NCBI GenBank assembly: GCA_050084985.1
Contig: JBITNC010000001.1
Location: 58,652,001 to 58,716,000 of the forward strand
DNA length: 64,000 nucleotides
Direction of reading: 5' to 3'
Source of the DNA: Nageia nagi
Lineage: Eukaryota; Pinophyta
The translations under genes and the position numbers were made by a program. Below are positions 1 through 11,884 of this stretch, in pieces. The first letter of the stretch is position 1; each line of letters opens with the position of its first letter. A model generated the notes under the pieces. The model searched no databases. It worked only from the letters and a program-made list of their open reading frames with translations, and was not told where the DNA came from.

Positions 1-1605
1 GCAGGAAAGCATGTTGTTGATGGCCTTCCATAAATAGAATTTTGGGACATCCCAAATCTTTAATGGATGCAAATAAATTCACATTCTCAATTCTATATGT
101 ACCCATTTTATTTCTGTAATCTAAGTCCATGTTTTTGAAATTATCCCCAACGCACTTTTTTCCAAGGGTTGAATCTCATATCTTGGACAAGTTATTATGA
201 ATTCCTCAAAATATACTACATTACAAAAAGCATATGGATCTAGATCATCCAACACTATATGGACCTAAACCTAAAATTCAAATTTTAATCTTCCATGTAC
301 TGTAGATGGATTGTATCCATATCATGAAGCCAAGGTCTTCCCAATAACAAATTATATGATAACTTGGAATCAACAACCTAAAATTTAGCTACAATTTTTC
401 TTACTCCTATATTTACCATGATTGTGGCTATCCCAACCAGTTTTTTAGATGAGATATCATATGCCCTAATTTTGAATGTAGCTTCTTCTAGTGGAGGGAT
501 TTCTACAACTTTCTCTTTGATTTGAATCAAAAACTTATGAGAGCATACATTAATAGTTGATCTATTATCTACCAATGTTATTTTTATTTCTCATACATCA
601 ATCATAGGTGTGATATATAAAGTTAAACACTCATCAAGTAACTCTTTATTAAACTTTTCATATTTGTAAAAAGAGATGGCATCACATTCCTTAATTAATC
701 TAAGATTTTCAAAGAACATAGCAATAGACATATCTATAGGGACTACCTCCTTTTTTAAAAAGCATATAATATCTCCCTATTTGTTTCATATGTGGATATA
801 ATATTATATAAGCTAATCTTTTTAGAAGTAGTTTTTAATTGCTTAATCATACTATATGTCTTTGGATCAGGTGGGATACTTAGTTATTCTGTAGTAACAG
901 GATTGGGAGCATGCCTTGGATGCCCTCTTCTTAACCTGACATAAACTACTTTATCCATTGAAATTGTATTTATTGTAATTCCTTAATTTGCATCTAATTA
1001 GTCAATTTGATACTTTCCTGAGCAATAAGATCCAATATAGCTACTTCTAATGCCTTGCAAAAAATTGTAGCATGACCCTTCCTTTGATGGAATGTGCAAT
1101 AAGCATCTAATTTCTCCATGGGAACATTATCATCTTGGGCTAATTGAAACACTAAGCAAATTATATAACCACTAACTAGCATCACCTTTCAAACTCCTTG
1201 GGAAGGATTTTCCCATCAACTTATCCTTTGATCCTAATTTCAACAAGCACTCCTCTTGAAAGCTAATAAGATGTTGTTATGTGTCTTGTTCGCCAGTAAA
1301 CATCTCGAACTTGGGGGCCTTATGCTCGAGTGGTAAGGAAAAATTATGAATCTCTTTAGACAAGGATGATATGAAAACACCATCATAATCCTCTTCATGT
1401 TGTTATGATCTCTTACTATTCTTAATATTGGTAAGTCATGTAGTTATGACGGGATTTAGCACTACGAGCGAGCTACCTATGCTAGGAAATGTATAAATTT
1501 ATGCCTTTGATGGTCCAAAAATAGCTAAACACATTGTTTATGGCATGGATTTGTTACATAATTTGCATGAGATCTCATTAGGAGGGAAAGATAAATCAAA
1601 TAGAT
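1..1605 (-). pseudogene. gag-protease region of the second (truncated) Tat-like unit
   Basis: Minus-strand reading gives a zinc knuckle at 1057-1098 with the pattern C-x2-H-x4-H-x4-C. Further downstream (378-575) is a stretch resembling the retropepsin region of Tat-type polyproteins, with the local motif PPLEEATFKIRAYD. The part near 240-360 matches the protease-RT linker of the neighbouring unit at 6340-6470. Compared with that unit, about 0.45 kb of gag is missing between the zinc knuckle and the LTR. The knuckle lies about 0.5 kb from the primer-binding site here and about 1.0 kb in the neighbour. The unit is cut by the left edge of the window, and stops and frameshifts show it is not functional. 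Confidence 0.72.
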
Positions 1606-1615
1606 GGGTTCACCA
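1606..1615 (-). other. primer-binding site of the second Tat-like unit
   Basis: Immediately internal to the LTR end, the minus strand reads TTTTGGTGAACCC. The same TGGTGAACCC follows the 5' LTR of the gag-only element at 15775. I could not match it to a named plant tRNA 3' end from memory; it is not the usual initiator-Met sequence TGGTATCAGAGC. Confidence 0.65.
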
Positions 1616-1619
1616 AAAT

Positions 1620-2246
1620 GTATACCCAAAATAATGCATAAATCGATGCATTATTTATCTACAATATTTAATTAAAGCATATATCATATATATGGCATCA
1701 AATGAATAATGATAAATAATGTAACTTCATCATAATCATACAAACATGAAATAACATAGACCATTATTCAAGCATCACATGGCATTCACAAAGATACAAG
1801 TTGTCAATGGCCCAAAGATACCATGTCATTGGCTACATAGAATAAGTAGATTGATGAATGGAATAAAAGGTATGTGAGAGCAAGTCAAAGGGTTTAACAT
1901 ATCTATGTAGAGGTGGTGTGATAAAACATCATTATGGGTAGGATAGAGTGATCTTGTATTTTTTTAAGTCTCTCATGGTGTTTTTGATACCCTTACATGA
2001 TATCTCTTGTGTTGCCTTTGATTTGTCTTTATAGCAATCTCCTGATCTTCTTTGATTCTTAAGATCATTGCACATTACATGATTTGAGGTGTCTTTATTG
2101 ATATTTGACACCTTCTACATTGTACAATGGTCCATTACATTTATTACATTGCTTTAGGTATATTTTAACCTCTTTTTACAATAAATATCATTGATGCTAT
2201 AAAATGAATTATTTAATAAATAATAATTCATTTTTAGGCATCTACA
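1620..2246 (-). repeat. LTR shared by the two Tat-like units (3' LTR of one, 5' LTR of the other)
   Basis: On the minus strand it begins TGTAGATGCC at 2246 and ends ...ATACA at 1620, 627 bp. It is alignable along its length with 8215-8847. The upstream side (2247-2262) reads ...ACAGTGAC just before the TG, a decayed polypurine tract. The downstream side carries a primer-binding site, so this one LTR serves two internal regions. Confidence 0.75.
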
Positions 2247-2399
2247 GTCACTGTATTATTGATGTTCTCCTTTAGGAATCTCCTACTTGGAATGCTTTTA
2301 GCTTGATATTTTTCTCAAATTATCTTTTTAACTTTATGTTATATGCTTTCTAATTTTCAATAGCATATATCATTTTTTCATCAAGTGATTGTAACTATT

Positions 2400-3250
2400 G
2401 CAATCTAGCCTTCCTTGCTTCTTCATTTGATATATCTCCTTGTAGTGAGATTCTCAAAGATGTTATCTCTAACTCAATTCATACAACAACCTCATCAACA
2501 TGAAACAATAAAAATGGAATTGCCCCAGTAGAAGTTCTAACTCTTGTTCTATATGCCCAAAGTATATAAGCTAATTTCTCATGACAATCTCTTTTGTATC
2601 TATAACATGTTTTTGATAAAATACTTTTGATTGTCTTATTTTATGCTTAATATTAACCATTTACTTGAGGATAATAAACATAAGAAAAATTTTGAGTAAT
2701 ATGAAACTTATTGAAAAATACTTTCATGTTCTTACCTTTAAAATTAGGCTCATTATCCATGATTAATTGTTGTGGAACATTAAACTTTGTGATGATGTTT
2801 TCAACTAGGAACTTGATAAGCTTTTCTTATTTTACTAATTTTATTAGTGCATCTTCTAACCATTTGATAATATATTATGTGGATATAATTATGACTTTAT
2901 TACCATATCTTGATTAAGGATTTATAAGCCAATTAAATCAATGGCCCAAATTTTAAAAGACCATGATGAAATAATTGGATTTAGTTCTTGTGTTGGTGTC
3001 ATCTCTAATTTGGAGTGCTTTTGACATTGAAGGCAATTTTTTACATGAATATTATAATATTATTCCATGGATAGCATATAGTATCCCTTACATAAGAGCT
3101 TAATGTATAATGATTTTACAAGGAAATTCCCCCCACATAGACCTTCATGTGCTTGATCAAGTGTTGTTGTAGTTTCATGATTTTTGACACATCTTAAAAG
3201 AGCTCCATCAAATGATCTCCTATACAATACTTCATCGATATGACACATTT
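2400..3250 (-). pseudogene. integrase of the Tat-like element
   Basis: At 3060-3248 the minus strand encodes an H2C2-like integrase zinc region (LYRRSFDGALLRCV, then AHEGLCGGN, where the second His is Asn). The catalytic core follows at about 2600-3010. The first Asp is seen in IWAIDLIG and the second in MDNEPNFKG. In the segment YYPQVNG, where the catalytic Glu should follow within a few residues, there are stop codons instead. C-terminal wording such as LAYILWAYRTRVRTSTGA is typical of plant Ty3/gypsy integrases. Several in-frame stops make it non-functional. Confidence 0.8.
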
Positions 3251-3299
3251 GATTGCTATAATTTTTAACCTTATTTTCATTTCTATCAAAATAATGTAG

Positions 3300-4540
3300 A
3301 AATATTTGATCTTATAAGTATTGATAAATGTCAACATACCATGATGGACTAGTTTCTGCTTGTGTAACACAACATATGTCTATATCACTATCACTATCCA
3401 CATAATATGGTGTATTCATATGCATGATTTTCAAAATTGTTTCTTCATATTGTATGTCAATTAGAGCCAAAGATGCAACACTTTCCATTACATTTGCATA
3501 TTTCTTATTTTTTCTTGGAATATTTTCAATAGTGTAACAGTCAAATTGATGAAGAAGCTCCATAACCACTAACTTGTATGGGCATAATTTCTCATATTTT
3601 ATATTATATATGTTATTAACTTGATTAATAACAAGTTTTGAATCAACATATATCTACAAACCTTTTATTTTTAGAATAAAATCAACTTTCAAACCCATGA
3701 GAAATGCTTCATATTCTACCATATTTTTAGTAAACTTAAATCTAAGCTTATATGCCATAAGAATAATATCATTTGAAGTTGAAACCAATATAATACCTAC
3801 CCTTACTCTATATGTGCATTTTTAACCATCAAAATATAATGTACATGCCTTGAGTTCATCTTATGTAAAGCACACAAACGCATATAGTATATTGCATTGG
3901 TCTTCATAATGGAATGTGTTCTCTCCTCCATGATTTCCATGTTGTAAAGGCATATAGTATTGATCATAGTCATATGGGAATTCCTTATAGATAATAACTC
4001 CATCATTCTAGGAAAACTCTACAATGAGATCTGCAATCGCTTATCCTTTTACATATTTTTGCTTTACCATATTTATATCAAATTCTTACAACAACATTAA
4101 CCATTTGGATACCCTTCTTGATACAAGCTTCTTAGATTGAGGTATTTAAGTGGATTTGTAGGACTTAAAATATATGTAATGTAGTATAAAAGATCATTCA
4201 TCAATTTTTTCAATAGCAAATACAATACCAAAGAAACAGTTTTCCATTGGAGTGTACCTTATGTCATATTATAAGACATCTTGCTGAGGTAGTAGATGAC
4301 TCTTTCTTTCATCTCATCATCTTACTAATACAACATTTCCCGCATGGCGTATAATGTGGTTGATATATATAAGACATCCTACCTTACTAAAATACATAGG
4401 AAGCAAGATGGTAGGATTGAGTAGGTATTTCTTAATATCTTCAAATGCCTTCTGGCACTTATCATCCCATATCAATTTCAATCCTTTTTCAACAAATGAG
4501 TAAATGGCATTTATCACCATGTTGAGAAATGAATCTTATT
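3300..4540 (-). pseudogene. RNase H region of the Tat-like element
   Basis: The minus strand at 4317-4520 encodes the RT/RNase H connection (KLIWDDKCQKAFEDIKKYL, then NPTILLPMY). This matches the plant Ty3/gypsy pattern in which a W-x-x-x-C-Q-x-A-F-x-x-I-K run is followed by a leucine/proline-rich strand. At 3312-3569 the second RNase H part ends with YTIENIPRKNKKYANVMESVASLA, the usual IPR-x-x-N-x-x-AD-x-LA end, with the Asp changed. Frameshifts separate the pieces. Confidence 0.72.
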
Positions 4541-4559
4541 ACTAAATTTATCTTACCTT

Positions 4560-5300
4560 ATAGTCTTCTTAACTATTTACTATTTTTAGGAGGTGGCATG
4601 CTAATAATGGATTTTACCTTTTTGGGATCCACTTCAATTTCTCTTTTAGAAACCATGAAGCCTAACAATTTTCTTGAAGTAACACCAAAAGCACATTTTT
4701 GATGTTTTAATCTAAGCTTATACCTTTTAAGAATGCCAAATACCCTTCTAGAAGCTACAAATGATCCTACCCTTGCTTTGATTTGACCAAGATGTCATCA
4801 ACATACACTTCAACTAATTTGTAATAAGCTCATGAAACTTAGTAACCATTGCATGTTAATAAGTTGCTCCTACATATTTTAGTCCGAAAGGAATAACTTT
4901 CCAACAAAAATTACTCATGGTGTAGTAAAATTTGTCTTATGTTGATCAGTCAAATTGATTAGAATTTGATTATATCTTTAGAATCCATCCATAAAAGAAA
5001 AAGTATCATGACTAGTAATACTATCCACTATAATATCAATGTTTGGAAATACGAAATCATCTTTTGGTCAATCATTATTAATATCTCTAAAATCAATACA
5101 AATTCATATCTCTCTAATAGGTTTAGTAACAAGAACAATATTAACCATCCATTATGAATAATATATTGGCCTAATGAAACTTGCATTCAAGTATTTCTCA
5201 ATATCTTTCTTGACTAACAATTCCTTAGAAGGATGCATCTTTCATATTGTTTACTTAACATGTTTTTCTCTTTTTTTGAGTGGCAAACTATGCATGACAA
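4560..5300 (-). pseudogene. reverse transcriptase of the Tat-like element
   Basis: The active-site box reads VEVYVDDILVKSK on the minus strand; the codons for YVDD lie at 4794-4805 and are intact. Just upstream, FCWKVIPFGLKYVGATY matches the strand-turn motif before the active site in Tat-type elements. A frameshift lies between these two motifs and stop codons are scattered, so the enzyme could not be made from this copy. Confidence 0.82.
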
Positions 5301-6239
5301 AATATGTATCTAAATCAAGCATATCAGAATAAGACCATGCAAAGTTCTTGTTGCATTAAATAAATTGATTTTTGTACCTATTTTGTTGTTGTGTAGGAAG
5401 AGAAACTCCGATCTTTATTATCCTTTCTTTATCACTTGTGATAATATTGGAATCAACTAGTTATTCAAAATAAAAAGCCAAATCATATTTCTTTTGCAAT
5501 AAATAAGGTAACTCCTCTAATCCAAGAACATCGTGAACTTCATCCTCTTCATCATCAACCTATTGTACTTGAAGAAACTCATTAAAATTTACCTCTTTTC
5601 CAAAATAAGCATGTTGACTAAGGACATAATTTGGTTTCCTTTTTATATTTGATTAGGGAAACTCAGAATGTGCCCCCATGTATTCTAGCATATCATCATA
5701 AATAGCAATATAATCAAACCCAAGAGTTATAGTATCATAATTCCATAAATGTTCATCAATATCATCACATAACTCTATTATAGTACATTCTAGAATAAAA
5801 AATATAATTCCTAAATTTTTCTTAGTGTTTTGATCACTAAACATCCTTTTTTTTATCTTTTTGAGCTCTTAAATTAGTAGGAAAAGAAGGCATCCCTTGT
5901 TTTGACTTTCCTCATTCTCCTTCTTTATAATTTCTATTTTGGATCATGTAATTTTTTGGAAAAGGAGATATAAAAATAGCACAAGTATTACCAAATTATT
6001 TTTCATAGTTTCATCCTTTTTGGATCAGAAGTAGGATACAGAGCACTACATAGCAAGAATCACATGAATTTCCTTCATTCTCACAATATGGGAACCCCTA
6101 AACATAGCATGGATGCTACTCAAACTATAATATTTTTTATCATCGAAGTTTTTTTATGAAATCTAATAGATATAAGTTATGAATTCTATATGTTCCCATG
6201 TTTGAAACTATAATCAAAATCTCTATATCTATCTTGATT

Positions 6240-7050
6240 AATGCCAACTAAATTTCTCTTAGAGTGACATCAAACAAGTTAGCATGATACATAAATAATC
6301 CTTCAATATCTAAACTTGCTAAGCTACTTAGTGCATAAGGCTCAAGATACCCAAGTACTATATGTATATGTCCTTCATATTTGAATTTCAAATGACCATG
6401 CATTATAGAAGGTATTGCATCCATATCATGAAGCCAACGTCTCCCTTGTAGAAAATTGTAAGAAAGTTTACCACTCATAACATGAAAATGAGTTTCAATA
6501 GCTCATGTGCCTAGTATGACTTGAAGGGAAATTAAACCAAGAGGTATTTTGGATGAACTATCAAATTCTCTAATACAAAAGGTTGGTTCATACATGGATG
6601 GAATTTGGATATCATTATTTTGAATATCCTATAAAACCTTTTGAGAACAAACATTCTAAGCTAACCTGACATCTACCAATGATTTTTTGATTTCCCAACC
6701 ATGTATCATAGGTGTTATGAAAAGGGATATACATTCAGAAATGATATGTTTATAAAGTTTTTCATATTTAAAAAAGATGATTGTATCTTTTTCTTAAAGG
6801 GGTTGAATTTGTTTCAAAAAATGAAGCAAAAAATATGTTTGTAGGGATCTTTTCTTTTTTGAACAATTCATATAGTATATCTTTATATATTTTTGATGTA
6901 CTAATGAGGTCATATAAAATAATTTTTGTAGGAGTAGTTTTTTAATTATTCTATCATACTATAAGATTTAGGATGTGATGGAAGACTTAGTTGTTCATTA
7001 GTGATTGGATTTTGGATAGACCTTGGATGGCCACTAAGAATTGCAACAAA
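6240..7050 (-). pseudogene. protease and protease-RT linker of the Tat-like element
   Basis: At 6248-6478 the minus strand reads SYNFLQGRRWLHDMDAIPS followed by a His-rich loop and LKFKYEGHIHIVLG. This corresponds to the YNLLLGRPW-type segment that follows the aspartic protease in Ogre/Tat polyproteins. The stretch to 7050 is alignable with 240-900 of the second unit. The protease active-site triad could not be read with certainty. Confidence 0.65.
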
Positions 7051-7079
7051 AATTTCTTCATCCACTGATATGGTGTTAA

Positions 7080-8195
7080 CCTCTTAAGGTTTAGAAGGGG
7101 AATCATACTCTTTTACCTCATACTTCCCTTATGAAATCAAATCTAAGATAGTATCTTCTAAAGGCCTACATTTATTTTTGGTGTGTCCTCTTCTTTGATG
7201 ATAGGTGCAGTAAGACTCCATCTTATCAGATGATACACTATCATCTTGAGCCTTTCTATCCATTAGTTAGGTTAGGTGTTTTTGCCATATTCATATTCTT
7301 TTCCTCCTTATTAGCATAAGGTTTGCGATTATATTTTTTGTATGAAGTAGATGCATATTTATTATCCCAATCTTAATAAAAGCTTTTTCTTATGCTAGAA
7401 CTCTTTTATCATTATTATAAATCCCAATTTAGTATAATCAAGTGCATGCTACTTAATAAATGGAAGGATAAAATTAGGAAAAATAACATAAATTTTAATT
7501 TCATCTAATTTACTATGAATATACTGCCATACCTTTTTGAATGTCAAAATGTATTTTTCTAATACCTTATTGGACCCTTTGCCAAAGGTAAATAATTTTA
7601 TAATGGTACACTACTCCTTGATGTTATGTTTATACTTATTTATGAATGCCTTTATCAGTGATTTGAATGAACCAATTGATCTTGAAGGTAAGTCATAAAA
7701 CCATTAGCTAGCATCATCCTTTAAACTCCTTGGGAATAATTTGGTCATCAATTTCTATTCATATCCCAATTTCAACAAACACTCCTCATGAAAGCTTACA
7801 AGATGTTATTTTGGGTCCTAATCACATTGAATATCTTGAACTTAGGGGACTTGAGGTCAATTGGTAGGGGAAGTTTGTGGATATCTTTTGATAAGGGTGA
7901 AGTGAAGGCACCATCATAGTATTCCTATTTCTGTAGGGATCCATGATCATTTTCAATCTTTGAAAATCTTATAGCTAGGTCAACATCTAATGAATCATGA
8001 TTCATACTAGTAGAATTTTGAGGCATGTGTGTATTAAAAGCTTCTTTGAATATTTTTAGGAATATTTCTTTAATTTGATCTGTATCCATTTTTTATGACA
8101 TTAGTGAATTTAAGATATGCATATCACGATGTCAGTAGTATGGAATCTATTATATAATTGTGCAAGATATTGGTCAGAAGGGCAAGGTGATTCAA
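7080..8195 (-). pseudogene. gag of the Tat-like element
   Basis: A zinc knuckle at 7168-7209 on the minus strand reads C-T-Y-H-Q-R-R-G-H-T-K-N-K-C, pattern C-x2-H-x4-H-x4-C, followed by PLEDTILDLI. The second unit (1057-1098) and the gag-only element (17654-17695) carry the same variant. The capsid part up to the primer-binding site near 8202-8211 is frameshifted but aligns with 1190-1500. Confidence 0.68.
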
Positions 8196-8214
8196 AATTA
8201 TGGTTTCACCAAAA

Positions 8215-8847
8215 TGTAGATGAAAAATAATGGTATTACAATAAAATAAAGCATTATTTCTCTGCAATATACTTATTGAAGTATAAATGAAGATATGTGT
8301 GTGGTTATTATATGATCAAACACTTCTCTTCATCATATTCAAGAATTCATATCACAAACAAGTTTTTTAGGTAGATTGGCATATTATGATTATGGAACCA
8401 TGATCCGGGTGCTATGAAATCAGCCTTTGCACAACATCGACATCATGAAAGATGCAAGATATGATGCTAAAATTAAACAATACAAAGCATAACAAAGAGT
8501 AAGTAACAAATACTCAATTAGGTGGTGTTACAAAATATCATTATTGTTCAGATGATGTGATGCTCATGTATCAACTTATCTAATATTCAATTATTTGATA
8601 GGGAATCCTTTGCTTTTCATTTTCTTTTAAAGTAATGTATTGATCTTATTTTTTTCTTGAAATATTCATGTATTACATAACTTATGGTTCCTTTATTGAT
8701 ATTTTACACGACTTACATCATTTGGTGGTCCTTTTACATTAATTACATCAATTAAGGTGTATTTTAATCATTTTTTATAATAATATCTATTGATGCCATA
8801 AAAAATAGATTATTTAATAAACAAGAATCCATTTTTAGGAATCTACA
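8215..8847 (-). repeat. 5' LTR of the Tat-like element
   Basis: Minus-strand LTR starting TGTAGATTCC at 8847 and ending ...CTACA at 8215 (633 bp), followed internally by TTTTGGTGAAACC, a slightly decayed form of the primer-binding site. It aligns with the LTR at 1620-2246. The matching outer end lies outside the window, so no target duplication can be tested. Confidence 0.75.
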
Positions 8848-10113
8848 AGCTCGCTCTTGTAGGAGTGTATGGGTGACTGATCAATCCTTACACACTCTCT
8901 TTACACTCTTCAACATATCTTTCACTCCTACAAAATTGCATCAAAAACTCTACCCTTTGAAAGGACTAGCTCTATTATTGTATCATCAATCACATTAGAC
9001 TTAATTTTTGGTCATTCATGAACAATGTTTTCAAGATTAAATTATCCACATAAATTGAAGAATCTTGGTAGATAACTTGAATTTTTTGGCTATATGACAA
9101 AGTGAAATATTAGCTCATGAAATAAGATATATTTAGGTTACTAAGGATATCAATTCCCTTGACAAACTTCTCTCCACTCCTACATTTTGCATATGCATGT
9201 CTAAGACCTTCACAACCACCATATGTAACAAAAATCAATTTTTAAATAATTCTTGATGTATGTCTAAAAACTATTGCAAATATTCCAATTGATTTCACAC
9301 TTTGAGGATGTTAGAAATGGTATTGACCACCTTTTAACAAACTGTATGCACCTTCTCTATGTTTTTACATTTTTATAGAAAAAGGCCCTATTGACATAAT
9401 TCCACTAGTTGATGCATTGTATGAACATGATGCTTAATGTTTTTCCATTACAGTTGATGGAGGTGATGGACTAGGTGAAAGAGTAGGTGGAAATTATGGC
9501 AGCATGGAAGCCTAACATGACAGGAAAGATGCATGTGTTGAAAAATGTTGGTTTAGGTGAAGGAAAATATTGATCAGTGAAATATGTTTAACCATAGGGC
9601 CATTTTTGTAATTTACATTTTTAGAGGTTCATTTTAGTAAATATTAGAATTGTGAGGGTCATTCAATAATTTCCCCAAATTTTAATTAAAATACATCCAT
9701 ACTTCTTTAAACACAGATAGAGACTAGTATTTAAGGGGAAGGATACTAATACTCAAATGATCTCCTTCCTAATCAAAACTCAATATATTTTGATATCTCC
9801 TCTCACTATTTCTATTCATTCAATCTATTAAAGGAATATAAATATTCCTCATGAAGGAAGAATATCTCATTTTCATAATCTAATAATATAATAAAATACA
9901 ATAATTCTATTATATTCCTCCTTTTACTATTCTTACATTTTTCCCATATCAAATATCAATTTGAGAAATTAAATATCAATTTTTAATAATTCCTATCCAT
10001 TTAAATTAAGGAATGTAATTTAATTCTAAATAAATATATATAGTTATTAAATAAAATAAACCATTAAATTTAAATTACATAAACATTAAAATCTACTATT
10101 AAAAAACCAAACC
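8848..10113. other. A+T-rich intergenic stretch, nothing recognised
   Basis: No reading frame of note and no repeat boundary could be found on either strand. Base composition and short runs suggest decayed repeat sequence. Confidence 0.4.
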
Positions 10114-10300
10114 AACCCTATCAGCTAAGGTGGTATTGCTAGCCAATAGCCATTTCACAACTCATACATGCACAATTTATTTATAGATCATATACATTTA
10201 AATATAAAGCAACCAATCATCTAAAAAACATAAATAAATTATGTATGTACAAGTTGTGGAATGGTTATTGGCTAGCAATTCCACCTTAGCTAATAGGGTT
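10114..10300. mobile_element. MITE-like foldback element with ~70-bp inverted arms
   Basis: The left arm begins AACCCTATCAGCTAAGG at 10114 and the right arm ends with its near-perfect inverse CCTTAGCTAATAGGGTT at 10300. The pairing continues inward for about 70 bp with a few mismatches and leaves a spacer of about 45 bp. Almost the whole 187-bp unit would fold into one long hairpin. Size and structure fit a miniature inverted-repeat transposable element. I could not find a convincing target-site duplication, so the superfamily is open. There is no coding capacity. Confidence 0.75.
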
Positions 10301-11884
10301 GAGGTAGTTATGGCCAAGCCAAGTCATAACAAAATGTTATTATGGAGTATGCATGTCTTACCAACATGTTGCATAGGGTATTCCTTGCACAAGGAACACC
10401 AAACATGCAAGCAAAAATGACACAAATAAGGCATATGATCAATGCTACAAGTAATATAGGAAGAAGCATGACCTACTATAAATCAATTTGCCACTAGGAT
10501 ATGCATAGGTCACCTATAGGTGACTGCCACAGTTGTGCACCAAAAGAAGAAAGACATAATGGAGAAAAATCAACAACTAACTACCATTCAACAAATTGAG
10601 ATGCAAACCAAAATATAGTCTTCTACATTCACTTGATCATGGCTTAACAAACAAAGTGAAATAATCTGACATTGAGATAGGTAGAGGACTAAGATCCTTT
10701 CCATTCAAATACAAAGTAGATAAATACAACCATTAAAAGATAGTAAATAAGTTCCAAAAGATCAAATAAAGCTATGAGAAAAGAATATTGAGCACATACA
10801 AACTAAAAAATTTAAGCCTTTAAAGCTACAAAGAAAATTATTCAATCTTCTAACATTCCTTAAGCTTTCTACACCAATCAAAAAACAAAGTAACTCAAAA
10901 AATTTTGAGTAATGTTAAGATCTCAAAGATAAAATAAAAATATCTTATTATATTGTAGTGATAAAAGAAAATAATCTTATTATAAAAATATCATTAATTC
11001 AAAACTTAAACATCCAACCTATCCATATAAGATTATTAATTTAATTACAACTTGATCCATGAATTATTAAATCAAAATAACCAAAACAAGCTTGAAAAAA
11101 TTATTATACAACTTAACTATATGAGAAGAAATCAATTAATTACTTAATTGATATTTATTTATTTATTTCAAGCCAAACTTTGATAGGTCCTACAAACCAA
11201 TGGGTTTAAAAGGAAGTTAAAATAATTATCTACTCATCTATTATTCAAAAGATTTAGCAAAGAAAATCTATAAAAATAAAAGATCATGTATATTATTGAA
11301 CTCAAGTTGTTGATACTAAAAATTGATTTTACTCAATTAATTAATATCAATTATAATAAATAAAGATTGTAATTAAAATTATAGTCGAATTGTAATAATA
11401 CCTAATGCTTCTATGCTCCCACCCTAATCAAATCTAAATTTAAATGAACTACAAACATATCATTTATCTATTATGAATAGATCATAAGCCATATTTGAGT
11501 ACAATGTGATCAAGAAGACTTACTCCCAAAGTAATCAAGCCTTTAAACTTATATTTTTCGTCAAGCCCTCCTACTAATACTATCAAATCTACACTACAAT
11601 ATCATAAAGAAAGAATGCAATAATCAATGATAGTGCAAATCTATACTTGATAGGTGGTATCAAGAGGCACAAAGAATAGAATGCAATATATTCTCTATCA
11701 ATATCTAGATATGATCAATGCCACATCCTTTCTTTTATATATGAATTTCTACCATTGGGATAAGAATTTAATTACATCGATACTTAAAATATGATTTTTA
11801 ATTAAATATAAATTGATTTTAGGTATTAACATAAGTAATGAGATAAACATATGTTGAGACCTAATTTGGATACCAAATACCCAA
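10301..11884. other. A+T-rich intergenic stretch, nothing recognised
   Basis: Long A- and T-rich sequence with no convincing coding region, repeat boundary or structural RNA on either strand. Confidence 0.4.

Larger units (their letters stand above)
1..8847 (-). mobile_element. Ty3/gypsy (Ogre/Tat-type) retrotransposon, tandem LTR-internal-LTR-internal arrangement
   Basis: Read on the minus strand, an LTR (8847 to 8215) is followed by gag, protease, reverse transcriptase, RNase H and integrase remnants. A second LTR (2246 to 1620) follows, and directly after it a second primer-binding site and a second gag/protease region run off the left edge. The two LTRs match along their length, including the start TGTAGAT and the end in ...ACA followed by TTTTGGTGAA. 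The two gag/protease stretches match each other (440-1500 against 6540-8100). The first repeat unit from LTR to LTR is 7.2 kb. The order and motifs (zinc knuckle, YVDD, integrase) place it in Ty3/gypsy; the protease-RT linker and RT wording resemble the Ogre/Tat lineage. All frames are broken, so it is a dead copy. Confidence 0.82.
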
